A stretch of 64,000 nucleotides of DNA from assembly GCA_021613335.1 (NCBI GenBank), contig JAJTWR010000269.1:302001-366000 (forward strand), given 5' to 3'. Shown one piece after another: positions 1 through 11,200 of the stretch; position 1 is the first letter of the stretch; every line of letters starts with the position of its first letter. Source of the stretch: Whitmania pigra. Taxonomy: Eukaryota; Annelida; Clitellata; Hirudinida; Haemopidae. The notes beneath the pieces are model-generated. The model was given only the letters and a program-made list of their open reading frames with translations, searched no databases and was not told the DNA's origin. The position numbers and the translations under genes are program-made.

Positions 1-1025
1 TTAGCTTGATATTACTTCCTAACAACATTTCATAGTGGGTTATTCATAAAATAAGCCAATTACTATCATTTTTTAAATTTTTTTTTAATTAAATCTTTTA
101 ATCATACATATATTCAATACATATATTTTGTTTTTGTGTCACATTAATGAATTGTGACTGCATTCTTAACAGATTCAATTTGGAGACTATTTTGATGCTT
201 CTTAAAAATAATAATTTCATTAATTATGAGCTGAAGACCTCTAATCTTCGCTTGAAAAAGAATTTAATTACAATTAAGTCAATTTAAGCTCAATTTCTAT
301 TAATTTGAAAACTGAAGATGAATAAGAACTATAATATAATATATTGTAGAATAGTTTTAAACAAAATGAGCCAATTTTACTGACTCGCCTAGACGCATCT
401 CGAATTCTAGAATCTTGTACTGCGTCAATAAAAAGTACAAATCTCAGTTTAGAATTACAGTTGTTTTTTTTTTTAAATATTTATTCGTCTGCAAGAAAGA
501 AATCCGAACAATCAGATCTATCGTTAAGGCACAACGAAAGAAATCAGTCGTCTGTAACTGGATGGTTGAGTTGGCGCTTAAGATCGGGGTGTCAATTAAA
601 TTAAATTAAATTAAATTAAATTAAAACGTGTAAATTAAAGATGGCAGAAGAGGAGCATGAAAGACTGAATTAGTAATAATATATTAACTAATGCAATGAA
701 CAACTCTACGATGACGAACGAGTGACGGCGATTTTTAGATTTTCCACTTAATAAGTCTTTCGAGGTTTTGAAAAAAGTGCGGTAAACTCGAGTGGCCAAA
801 AAAAAAAGGTAAAGTTCTACAGGAAGCACAACGTAGAAACAATTGATAAAGCTGGTGTAAAACAACAGTAACATCTCTAACGTCCGGGTATGTCGATTCG
901 GTTATTATGTCAAGTAATATTATTTTATTTGCATCATAATTTTATCGATTACGATCAACACGCGTTGCAGTAATAACATGCTCCTAATAACAACTCTCCG
1001 CCGTGACCAATCGGCGAAGACTTAG
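1..1025. other. AT-rich intergenic DNA, no gene seen
   Basis: No exon with convincing coding character or splice sites was found. A short tandem run of TTAAA pentamers lies near 594-625. It is downstream of the minus-strand zinc-finger gene that ends at 1026, so the part nearest 1025 probably holds its 3' UTR. Confidence 0.5.
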
Positions 1026-4000
1026 CTAACTGAATTCTTCTTCTCTCTCCGTCGGTTGGCTGCCGAGCCGGTGGGAATTCTCCAACGAGGCGGAGGGAGA
1101 TATGCCGTCGTCGACCAACGGGGAAAGTTCAATCTGAAGGCTGCCCCTGGGAACTTCGTAGAGGTTGTTGGGCTCGAGGATTGAAACGATCGATTGGGCT
1201 TCGTTGTAGGCTTCTGCGTTTATGCTGAGTTTTGATTGGCTGATGTTGTAGAGATCTTCCACCGACTTGTCCGGATGTTCCTTCTTGATGTGAAGCGTGA
1301 TGTTGCGTCGATTCTCGAACACCTGAAATGGACACCATCGCCCTGTACGTGGCTCTCGTTACAGCTGCTTTATAAGTATTCGGTGTGCAATTGTTCTTTA
1401 ACAAATTTAACCGGTTACCAGTCGAGGAAGTTGGCTTTAATAACCTCGAACTTGCAATAACATGCAGTTCAAATAACTAATTAGTTATCGGCAGCTCGAT
1501 CGACAAACGCGACACGACTTACGTCCTTGCAGAAAGGGCAGGCTCTCGAAAGGTGAGTGGATTCGTGCTTCTTGAGAAAGTCATGGCGGACGAACGACTT
1601 TTCGCACTGGTTGCACTGGTAGGGTTTCTTGGTCTCGTGGCAAGACTGGTGTCTTACCATGTCGATGGATCGGGTGAACCTGAGAAAGATCGGGTTAAAA
1701 GGTTAAGGTTAAAAGTTAGAAGCTAAAAAGTTGAAGCAGTATCTGATCACGTGTATCCGAGAGTATTGCAGAGTTTCGAGATTCTTGCAATAGTCGATAA
1801 AATATGTAAACCAACGTCTTGTTAAACTAATCATCATCAAAAGTTGGTCTTTGTTAAAATAATAATCATCATCATCATTAATGACAAACAAAAGGCGGGC
1901 TCGTGTTAAACCGACCATCATCATTAACAGTAAATGGTCGATCAGAAACAATTCCATCGACCAATCGTCTCACCCCTTGCCGCAGACAGGACAAGGAAAC
2001 CTGTTTCGATTGGAATGGAGCCGCTCGTGGGCCGTCAGTTCGTCCGACCTGACGAAGCTCTTCCCGCACTTGCTGCAGACGTGTGGTCTGATTCCGCTGT
2101 GCCTCTGCAGGTGGCGTTTCAAACTCGCCGCGACCGAGAATCTGAGAAGCATTTTTTTTTGTCAATTTTTAATGCTGTTTCCAATGCATTGTAATTGTAA
2201 TTATTGTTGTTGAAATAATTATATAATTATAATTATTACTATTATTAATAATAATGGATGGATGGGTGGGTGGGTGGATGGATGGATGGATGGATGGATG
2301 GATGGATGGATGGATGGATGGATGGATGGGTGGATGGATGGGTGGATGGATGGATGGATGGATGGATGGATGGATGGATGGATGGGTGGATGGATGGATG
2401 GTTGGTTGGTTGGTTGGTTGGTTGATTTGTTGGTTGGTTGGTTGGTTGATTTGTTGGTTGGTTGGTTGGTTGGTTGATTTGTTGGTTGGTTGGTTGGTTT
2501 GCTGGTGATCCAAGTTGTGGTTATTTATGGCTTATTATGGTTATTATTACTATTATTAATAATAATAACATTTATTATTATTACTACTTCTGTTATTTGA
2601 AATTAGTACCAGACAAATGTTAATGATTTATTAGTAAACAATAAAAATTAAACTCTTGACAACTTCGCAATAACAAGCATCGATTTATCAGGTAATGGCT
2701 TAAAGATGGACTGAAAAAAGAGTTCAGTTTCAAATTTTCAGTTCAGATAAGCAACTACTGAATGATTACTCGTAAAATTTAATAATAATAATCCATCCTA
2801 ATCATCTAATCATGAAATGTACGTTAATAAAATACACACAATAATAATAATAATAAATTAATAACTTAACAATCCAATTCCTACTTCAAATCCAATTCCT
2901 ACTTCAAAGGGCACTTGTTGCAGGAATATCTTTCAGGCGCCGAGTGCGACAAAGCATGGATCTTGAGCCTCTTTAGGTTTACAAACTGCTTCCCGCAGTC
3001 GCAGCACAGGGCGGGTCTGTCCTCGCCGTCCATCGGCGACCTCGATCTCTTGTAACGTCCGGCGTGATTGGACGACATGTTCCTCTGGGCGTGGCTGAAG
3101 AAAGGACCTCGAGAAGTGTGAATGGCCATGTGGTTCTTGAGACTGTTCGTCCTCCTGAAGTGCCGGCCGCATGCAGGGCACTCGAGTTTAGGGAAGAAGC
3201 TGTATCGACTCGTTGCCAGTTGGGACTTGGATTTGGCAGAGGTTCCCTTTTTGCCTCCGACGTTATTCTCGTAGTCGTCGATGTCGTTCGACCGCACGCC
3301 GTTGTTGTTGCCGTTGCTTTCTTCTTTTTTCAGATTGTTCGACGTCTCCAAGTCCATGCTTGTCCTGGTCTTGTGACCTTGCAAGCTGATGCTTCAACAT
3401 TGGGGTAAAATTATCGATCAATTAATGATTTCAGAAGAGCTGCTGTAATAAGGATTCAAACAAAAAAGTTAAATTTTATAAATTCAATTTTGTAATAAAA
3501 GTACTATTAAACCTTTTTTTTGGGCCTTCAGAATCTCTTGAATATTCATCGTCGTCGTCATCTTCGTCGTCTCCATTCTCGTTGTAATCGTCATCCTCTT
3601 CTTCTTCCTCATCTTCGTCTTCCTCGTCGTACATGTTGCCGTAGTTGTTCTCGAGCTTGACGTTCACGTCCGAGCCCGCCTCCTTGCCGTTGCTCGAGTT
3701 CATGAATATGTAAAAGTCCTTGGCCCGAGAAGACGAGCTGCCCGCGTCCGCGACGTTTCCGTGACGGCCGTTGCCGGAGTCGACGCCTCCGTGACTGCCG
3801 GCGTTGTGCACGAGAAGGTGTCGCATGAGGCTAAGGCACTTGTTGAAGCTAAGGCCGCACTGTTGGCAGGCGTAGGAACACGACGACTTCTGGACGGTCG
3901 AGAGGTCGGACCGACCGCAATCGTGGCAGACGACTGAAAATTTCGAGGGGGTTAACGACGTTCGTCGGAAAGCGGCGGAAAATGCTCGCATTAGAAAATG

Positions 4001-4807
4001 GGGATGACGACGACGGCAATGCACGATTACCTATGTCCGTGATGTTGTCGCCTTTTTCCGCGTCTCTCGACTGCTGCTGCGACTGATGCCTGTCTTCATT
4101 TCCTGAAGGCAGAATGGCAATCTCTCATTACGGCTAAAGTTTTTAATTGACCGAGCAATTTAGCTCAAAGGGTAAGGATATACTTATAATACACGACATG
4201 TAATAATGTAACTGGCTAATCAGCCCTGACTAATAGAATAATAAAATCACTAATATTATTGTGTTTTATTGTAGAGTTTGTGGTGTCTGGTCAGATGTTG
4301 CCTTGAGATGAAAAATACTTGAAAAACTGGTTGAAAAGTGTTGCAACAGCAAATGGGTCTAGCTACCTATTCCTAATGTACTTAGTATTATTATTATTGT
4401 TGTTATCCACTACAAATGATTAAGTTCATTGATTTATAAGTACTTTTTTTGTATTGCATACTTATCCAAATTTTATATAATTTATTCAGACATTCAAACT
4501 GAATAACTCTAAAAACAGTTTTTCTAAGAATTATTCCAATAACAAACTCTGCAAAGCAAGCATCTTTCAACCATGCCAAAGTGGCTCAAGCAATGCTTTC
4601 CATGTTTTACCAACTTTCGTGGCCCAAGATGTCCGTTTTCAATTCCCAGCTCTTCTGGAGTTCCATGAGAAAGGTCAGTCTTTTGAGGGAGTTGATCTCG
4701 TCCACCGAAGTGGCAAGAACCGCCAGGTTGTCGCAAGCCTTTTGAACGAGGGCAACCATGTGATCCGACAAAGCATTTTCTTCGGGGTTTTTTCTCGACT
4801 CGGACAT
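1026..4807 (-). CDS. C2H2 zinc-finger protein, about 596 aa, seven exons
   Basis: Exons in transcription order: 4807-4615, 4102-4031, 3933-3513, 3385-2903, 2141-1974, 1679-1523, 1322-1026; phases agree and the sum is a multiple of three. About eight C2H2 fingers are visible. One ([10 protein letters not shown]) is in exon 3; two are in exon 4; the next is split by the 2903/2141 intron ([10 protein letters not shown] joined to [13 protein letters not shown]); the rest follow, ending with [17 protein letters not shown] split across the last intron. Fingers spanning introns with preserved Cys/His spacing are strong support for the model. Between fingers 1 and 2 is a very acidic Asp/Glu stretch (about 3540-3630). 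The C-terminal 70 residues are finger-free. Likely a nuclear DNA-binding regulator; no ortholog is recognised. The first exon (start [10 protein letters not shown]) is joined through a weak donor (GTTGGT), so the N-terminus is the least certain part. Confidence 0.8.
2247..2510. repeat. (GGAT)n passing into (GGTT)n microsatellite, intronic
   Basis: About 150 bp of GATG/GGTG tetramers are followed directly by GGTT tetramers interrupted at regular intervals by GATTTGTT. The array lies in the intron that splits the fourth finger of the zinc-finger gene. Open frames through it are artefacts of the repeat. Confidence 0.9.
4615..4807 (-). CDS. Probable first coding exon of the zinc-finger gene
   Basis: An open segment starting [17 protein letters not shown] is rich in Glu, Lys and Leu and looks helical ([20 protein letters not shown]). 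A strong-looking donor GTAAAA at 4610-4605 would leave the wrong phase for the next exon at 4102. The weaker GTTGGT donor, ending the exon at 4615, gives the right phase. It could also belong to a separate small gene. No zinc-finger-associated domain (KRAB, BTB, ZAD) is recognised here. Confidence 0.4.
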
Positions 4808-4883
4808 TTTTCTGCATCTGGGACGTCAAGAATATTAGGTTGAGTTTGAATAATCGTTGGAATCTACAATGCGATGTTTTCAA

Positions 4884-7140
4884 AACAAGCTGCTTTTGTC
4901 TGCAGAGGTTTAGCAGAATTCAGTGAGTGTGGTTAAACATACAAAAAAAAAACAAATAATAATCATTAGTGCAAATAGTACGAACAAGTAATAATCTGAT
5001 CAATGCGTTGAATTTAATAACTAAAATGCCTTTACGGCAGGCTAATAAAGTTTAATCGAGTTAATATACTTGAACCTTCAAGCTAATTGTTTAATTGTTA
5101 ATTGATAACAAGAGAAGAATAAAAATTGAATCTCATAATGGCATCATATCATAATTGAATGTATTCATACTGTCTTACTGACCAAATGAAGCAGGTATCA
5201 AGCAAATAATCTTGAAATTAAGTTAAAAGCTGACTTTAGCACATTTTAATGGCCGGCATGCATTATGTTTTTTTAACAACGTCAATAAAATACTCATATA
5301 ATGTTAGCAATGTTACTGTTCATTAAAATTTCATACTTAATTTAAGTATGTCTTGCATGAATATTGCACGGTCATGAAGCAACTACTAACTTGTGAAAAA
5401 GCTAACCCATTAAAAATATCCACGACCATCAACAGCCAAATAAGCTTAATTACATTACTTAAAAAATCTCTTTAGTGTAAAAAAATGTGCTCGGGCACAA
5501 ACTCCATTCTGACCACAACCAAATAAAAGTTAAACGATCCAAAAGTAAACAGAGACTGTGAATGTCGGCCAAAAAATTACTGTTGCTACCAAAGTTAACA
5601 GAACTTTACAAGCTGTTGCGAATTTGCAAGCATACTTTTCTAAGTTCTTACAATCATGAATCAGATAGCAAGCGTTCGAGCTGAAGCCAGCTGGTATTGT
5701 CTTGGTGAAAGGAAAGACTCGGTTAAACCTAATTTATTGCAGAACGGCCTTTGGTATCGACTGGAAAGTCTTTGAATGTTAACAAAAGTTAGTCGGTAAA
5801 CTAAAACGATGTTTCAAGATAATACATCACAAATTGTTAAAGTGTGGTTTCAAAACTTTGGTAGAGAATTAGTAGCCAAGGAATTGTCCTCGGTAAACTA
5901 CAAGTCTTCTTTAAACATAAATTATGTCGTTTGATTTTAATAAAGCTTTCTTATTACAGACTTAGCAAAGGCCTGCCTAAAGAAAGCAAGTTAATGTCTG
6001 TGGTCCATTAGGAGATGCACCAGCGGTTGAACTTTGTAGGGCAAGCACATGGTTCAAGGGTGAACTTTTAACAAGATGAAGATATTCCTTGCTAGAGAAT
6101 CAAGCAACACTTTTAAATTTCAGATGGAATTTTGGAATGGCTCTAAAATTTCATGACTTTTCAAGACTACAGCGCGACATGGTGCCATTCACGACTCCAA
6201 TTTCAGATTTGTTAATATTCGAATTAAAATCCATTCATTTCTGAGAAATCCACTTTGATATTTAGTCGATAGATTTGTTCAATATTGCAGATAGGTAATA
6301 CAGAAAATAATTTAATGAAAATAGTAATCAATAAGCGGCTAAGTGAAATCTGAATTGTAAACTAATAGCTCAGCCATTTGCGTTTAATTTCATATTAAAA
6401 ACAGTATTTAATTTGCCCTAAAAAATGTTTGGTTTTAGTACTTAATTTTAAGACAAAAATTTCTATTGACACGCTAATTTGAATAAGTGCGAAACAAAAG
6501 CTTTGTTTTCATAAGTAAATTATCAAAAAAGATTAATTTTAAAAATATTTATCATTATTTCTAATTCTTGATTTTTTTTAAATTAAAGAGCTACTAGGTT
6601 TTCTATTGAAGTCTTCCGTTTCCGAAGCAATAGTACTTGATTGACTCGGTGTAAAACTATTGACCAATGGAAGTTTATTAGTAAAATAATAAAATATTTG
6701 CTCTAAAAGTCAGGTGTGCTGCAAAACGGCTTCCATTCCTTTAAAGGACAACTAAAATCAAAACTGCCAGAAACAAATGCCATTCACAAGAAAAAATTTC
6801 GAATAATGTAAATTTGTCGAATTCACAAATAAGAAACAATTGCAGCACATTTTATCAAACAATATCACGAGATCTGTTATAAATCGCTGATGAATGGACA
6901 CGCTCAAGTTTCATACTAATCATCGTTCAGTGCCTGAGTTTTAATACACGTGCTTTCTAACTGTTCAATTAGAGTTTAAGTGCATACAGCCTTTGAAAAA
7001 TATCAAGATCGTGCCTAGAAAATTCCTATTAATCAGGTTTTTGTTATTTGGTTTTGTTAAATTCTCGAAAAATGTCATTTTACAGCGAGAACAACTTGCG
7101 CCGGACGGCAACACGTCGCCACCTCCCCTGACATTTCTTT
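4884..7140. other. Intergenic region, no gene seen
   Basis: No open frame of useful length and no exon with flanking splice sites and coding bias was found on either strand. The DNA is AT-rich without long simple repeats. It separates the divergent zinc-finger (minus) and ETS (plus) genes, so both promoters should lie inside or next to it. Confidence 0.5.
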
Positions 7141-7406
7141 TTGTCGGCGGAAGGAAGGAAGACGACTTGAATTCTCGAAATAAAAAAACTGAATTTAGTT
7201 TACGAAAAACATAATGAGGGAAATCGTTTTGACATATATCGAATTATTTACAAACGCTACTCATGGCTTCGAAATTAACTTAAAACATCTGCCACGCTGT
7301 TTAGCCGGCTCCGATATTGATGGAAATTTTACATCGTTCCAGGCTCATCCAGTAGAAATAAAATATGATCGCGTTAGGAAAAAGGAAATTAGACAATTAT
7401 ATCAAA
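7080..7406 (+). promoter_or_regulatory. Probable promoter/5' leader of the ETS gene
   Basis: A GC-richer patch (7080-7170) lies just upstream of the ETS gene start codon. It contains GCGGAAGGAAGGAAG at 7147-7161, which carries ETS-type GGAA cores. An open frame 7214-7438 begins upstream of, and overlaps out of frame, the chosen ATG at 7407. If transcription starts before 7214 this would be an overlapping upstream ORF. No TATA box was seen. The promoter role is inferred from position and motif only. Confidence 0.3.
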
Positions 7407-8149
7407 ATGGAAGATGGATCATTCGTCGAGTTGATTAAAAAACCGAAGCAGGAGTTTGGAATTGCGACCACGAGGTTTTGTTTTTTACCCGATTATATGT
7501 GACTATTCCATACAATAATTTATCCACATGGAAAGTAAAACCATATCTTTTTCAAGAACACCTGTAATATCGCTTCCATGTATTTTATCAAGTAACTCGA
7601 TATTACATTCTAAATAAATCGATGATTTTATCCGTGCTTTGAAACTTGTAGTTGTCTCAAAAACAGCCACAACTCAAATTCTCCCAGTTCTCTTGGCAAG
7701 GTCATAGGAATGGTTGCAAGTCCCAACAAGACGAATGGGGCAAGCAGAGTCGTCTGCCTCAAAGTCATGAAAACACCAACTTCCTTCCCAACTATAAATA
7801 CCGTCAACAGCAACAGCCTATTATCCAAAAGTGTCACTCTAAACAACAACAACAACAACAGCAGCCTCTTGTGCAAAAGTGTTACGTTAAACAATAACCA
7901 CAGCAACAACAACTACAATAACAACAACTACAACAACAGCAGCAACTTCTTGAACATAAAAAGGTCTCCCGGCAAAACCCTGATCGTGACCAGTCTCTCT
8001 TCCCCGAAACCCCTCGGAACGACCTCGCTGACCTCCGTCAGGATCAAGACGAACAATTCTCCGCTGAACTCCATCACAAACATCGTCGTTCCGATCAAAC
8101 AGGTGGACTAATCAGTAATGAAGGAATGAATGGTTTTTATTGCCTTTAT

Positions 8150-8207
<58 letters not shown>

Positions 8208-11200
8208 TAATTTATAAAGCGCCTTGTGTCTTCGCTATTATAATTATCATCATCATTATTATCATTAATCAACTTTGATGACTGAACACGATGAATCTCT
8301 GGCAGATTGCACGAAGCGTTGGAATGGCATTTGGTGTTATCGTTGCATTGTCGTTACATACGTCAAGACGATTCGGTGTCATTGCGTGACACGTCCGATT
8401 TTAAATTTTCTGGTAGCTGGCAGCAAATTAAATTTAAGTTAATTCTTAAAACCTTAGATTGCTTTTTTAAGTTTTAGTTAAATTTAAGTGCTTCATAAAC
8501 ATTTTTATCGAAATATCGAAGACGTCCGGCGATGCCACGAACTCGTCTGCATTTAATGCGCTCGTAGAGAGTGCTGGTCGTGAATGGATCGAACGAAGTA
8601 ACGAGCATTGTTGGGATGTTGCGAGATCTTTGAATGCTCTTCTAACTTCATGAACTTAGGTCGTTTTAGATCTGCTCGAGACCTGGACAAATTAATTTGT
8701 TATTATTAATGTATTACTAATTATTATTATTTATTAATTACTAATTATCGTTATTAATTAATTAATATTATTATTATTAATTTATTACTAGGCCCTAGTT
8801 AAAAACCACCCAGGTTTCATTTACGAATGAATGAGTTGCACTTTCTGAGCCTTCCAATCATTTCTCAGGAGAAACTGTTGGACACGGACACTTCCCAGAA
8901 GTACCAGGTTAAGAAGGAGTGCATTATAAAACCTATCAGCAGCCTGCCAAAGAATTTTTTTTACCAAACCAACAACAACAACAACAACAACATCAGTGGC
9001 AACATCATCAACAATGTCAACAACCACAACAACTGCACGACGGGACAGGTGAGTCGACTCGCACGATTGCTTTGTCGCGTTATCGCTTTCTGCGATGAAG
9101 GAACGTTTCAAGGCCCCGGCTTTCTCGATTTGCATCCTGGAGTGTACGGATGCCATAAAATTTAATCAAAACTACAAACAGTAACAGTTTGTATAACTCG
9201 AATCTCTGATTCGAAGCTTACACAACGGTTTCGACGTGCACGAACGAGCACGCCGCTTGATCGAACTTGCAAAAATCTTGCGAAAGTGTTTTGTCTCCGA
9301 TGTTGATGCTATCGATTGATTTCAATTAACGTTTATCGACGCCCGTTCGATTCATTGTGCGCCATGTGCCGAAGCAATGTATCAGTCTCTGGCCGATGAC
9401 GCGATTTTAAGGACTAATGACAACAAATGAGTGAATAATGGAAGATAAACTATTTTTTTTATTAAATAATTAAGTAATATAAATAAATAATTAGTTAATT
9501 AATTCTAAGATTGATGTTTGATCTTGTAGAAGCCAGTAATGAGAATAGTGTCGTTGCAGAGCAATGGAATCAAGCAGGAGAAGGTGAGTTTGACAAGGAC
9601 ACGTTTATGATTAATTTACGTTTTATTTATGATTTGTTTACGTGTTATTTACGATTAATTTACGTATTGTTTATGATTTGTTTACAAGCTATTTATGTTT
9701 TATTTGTGATTACGTTTACACGTTGTTTACTGTTTCAATTTCAACTCCTCGGTTTAATTGAGAATCCTTCGTATCTCAGTCAGTATTTGCTTCTTGACGA
9801 ACAACATAAGTGGTAATATGTTTAAATTATGGTTGATATTATGGCTGATATTGTATTTTATATTGTAGTTGATCTTATGGCTGATATTATATTTGATATT
9901 ATAGTTGATATTATGGCTGATATTATATTTGATATTATAGTTGATATTATGGCTGATATTATATTTGATGTTAAGCTTGATGTTATGGTTAACGTGCATC
10001 AAGATGATTTTGAGAGTTGTTCTTTACGACGTGAATTTATGACTGCAAATCTCTGTCTTTAGGGTGTGATGTGATAATTTGAAAGAAGTACCATTTAAGT
10101 GCAGCTTTGGAATGCCTCTGTTTTATTGGGAGTCAATTTTGTTTTGACATTAGCTGAACTCGGAGACATTACGTTGTTTGATCCTACGATACAAACATCC
10201 AGAATTAATGATTGAAATGTCAATTTTCAATCGATTGAAACCATTCATAGAACTGTTTAATCATCATCGCCCGTGCGACACTAGCTTGAATTGTTCGCAG
10301 CACGACTCGTATCCGTTGCACGACACTTAAACGATATCATAAAGATATTTAGTTATCGACGCTCAGAACATCGAGTGCCTATCTAATTATTCTCTTTTTC
10401 TGGGAGTTTTAGTGACCCGTCTGTGAGATTACCACATGACTAATTGAGTAGAATAAACTCTAAGGCTGTGTTGGGTTAATTAATATTCAAGACGTCGCCT
10501 CATTTTATCCCAGGGTTTCGGTGGTGAGCCCCCTGGAAACCCCACCCAAAAGATCAAGAAGCTGAAGACGGACGAGACCCTACAGCCAGTAAGACTGAAG
10601 GTGGGAGGAGTTTGGGAATCTGAATAAATTAATATCAATCACGATAAATTCACATGCATTATGTTTCGGAAACTTGGCCAGGTCATCGTCATTGTCTTCA
10701 TTGTCGTTGAAATGTCATTTCAATTTTAATTTGCATAACGTTGCCACACACGTCGACAGGTAATCAGTCCGGTAAAAGCCAAGCCCATCGTGGTCGTGTC
10801 CCCGCTGAACTATCAAGCCCACAAGCAAGAGGAAGACAAGAAGGCCAGTATTGATCTCGAGGACTTGATGATCAAGACGTCCATCAAGATGGTAAGGGAT
10901 AAGGGATGTGCTTGTGTGTGCCGGTGTGTGCGTGTGATGGGAGATGCTGTTTGTTAATTATTCGATTCTTTAAGAGCATTAATTCTAGGATATTCTTTTA
11001 ATTGAATTATTAGCAAGGGGATTGATTTGGATTTTATTGTTAATCTTAATTAGAACATGGTAATTTTTTAAAATATAAGTTGGTATGCTATATTTATATA
11101 TACTAGATATGTTATATAATTTTTTAATGTAATTAAATTCTGATTATTTATTTATTCGTCAAAACAAGTAAAAGTATCTGAGCAGTTTAAGAAACCACTT

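Noticed and set aside
2169..2513. Long open frames of Trp/Met/Asp/Gly and His/Pro/Ser/Ile repeats
   Set aside because: They are translations of a tetranucleotide microsatellite and are open in several frames on both strands; there are no start context or splice signals.
7652..7897. Gln-rich ORF overlapping the second ETS exon
   Set aside because: The alternative frame does not match the phase of the flanking exons; the Asn-rich frame does, so the Gln-rich frame is a shadow of CAA repeats.
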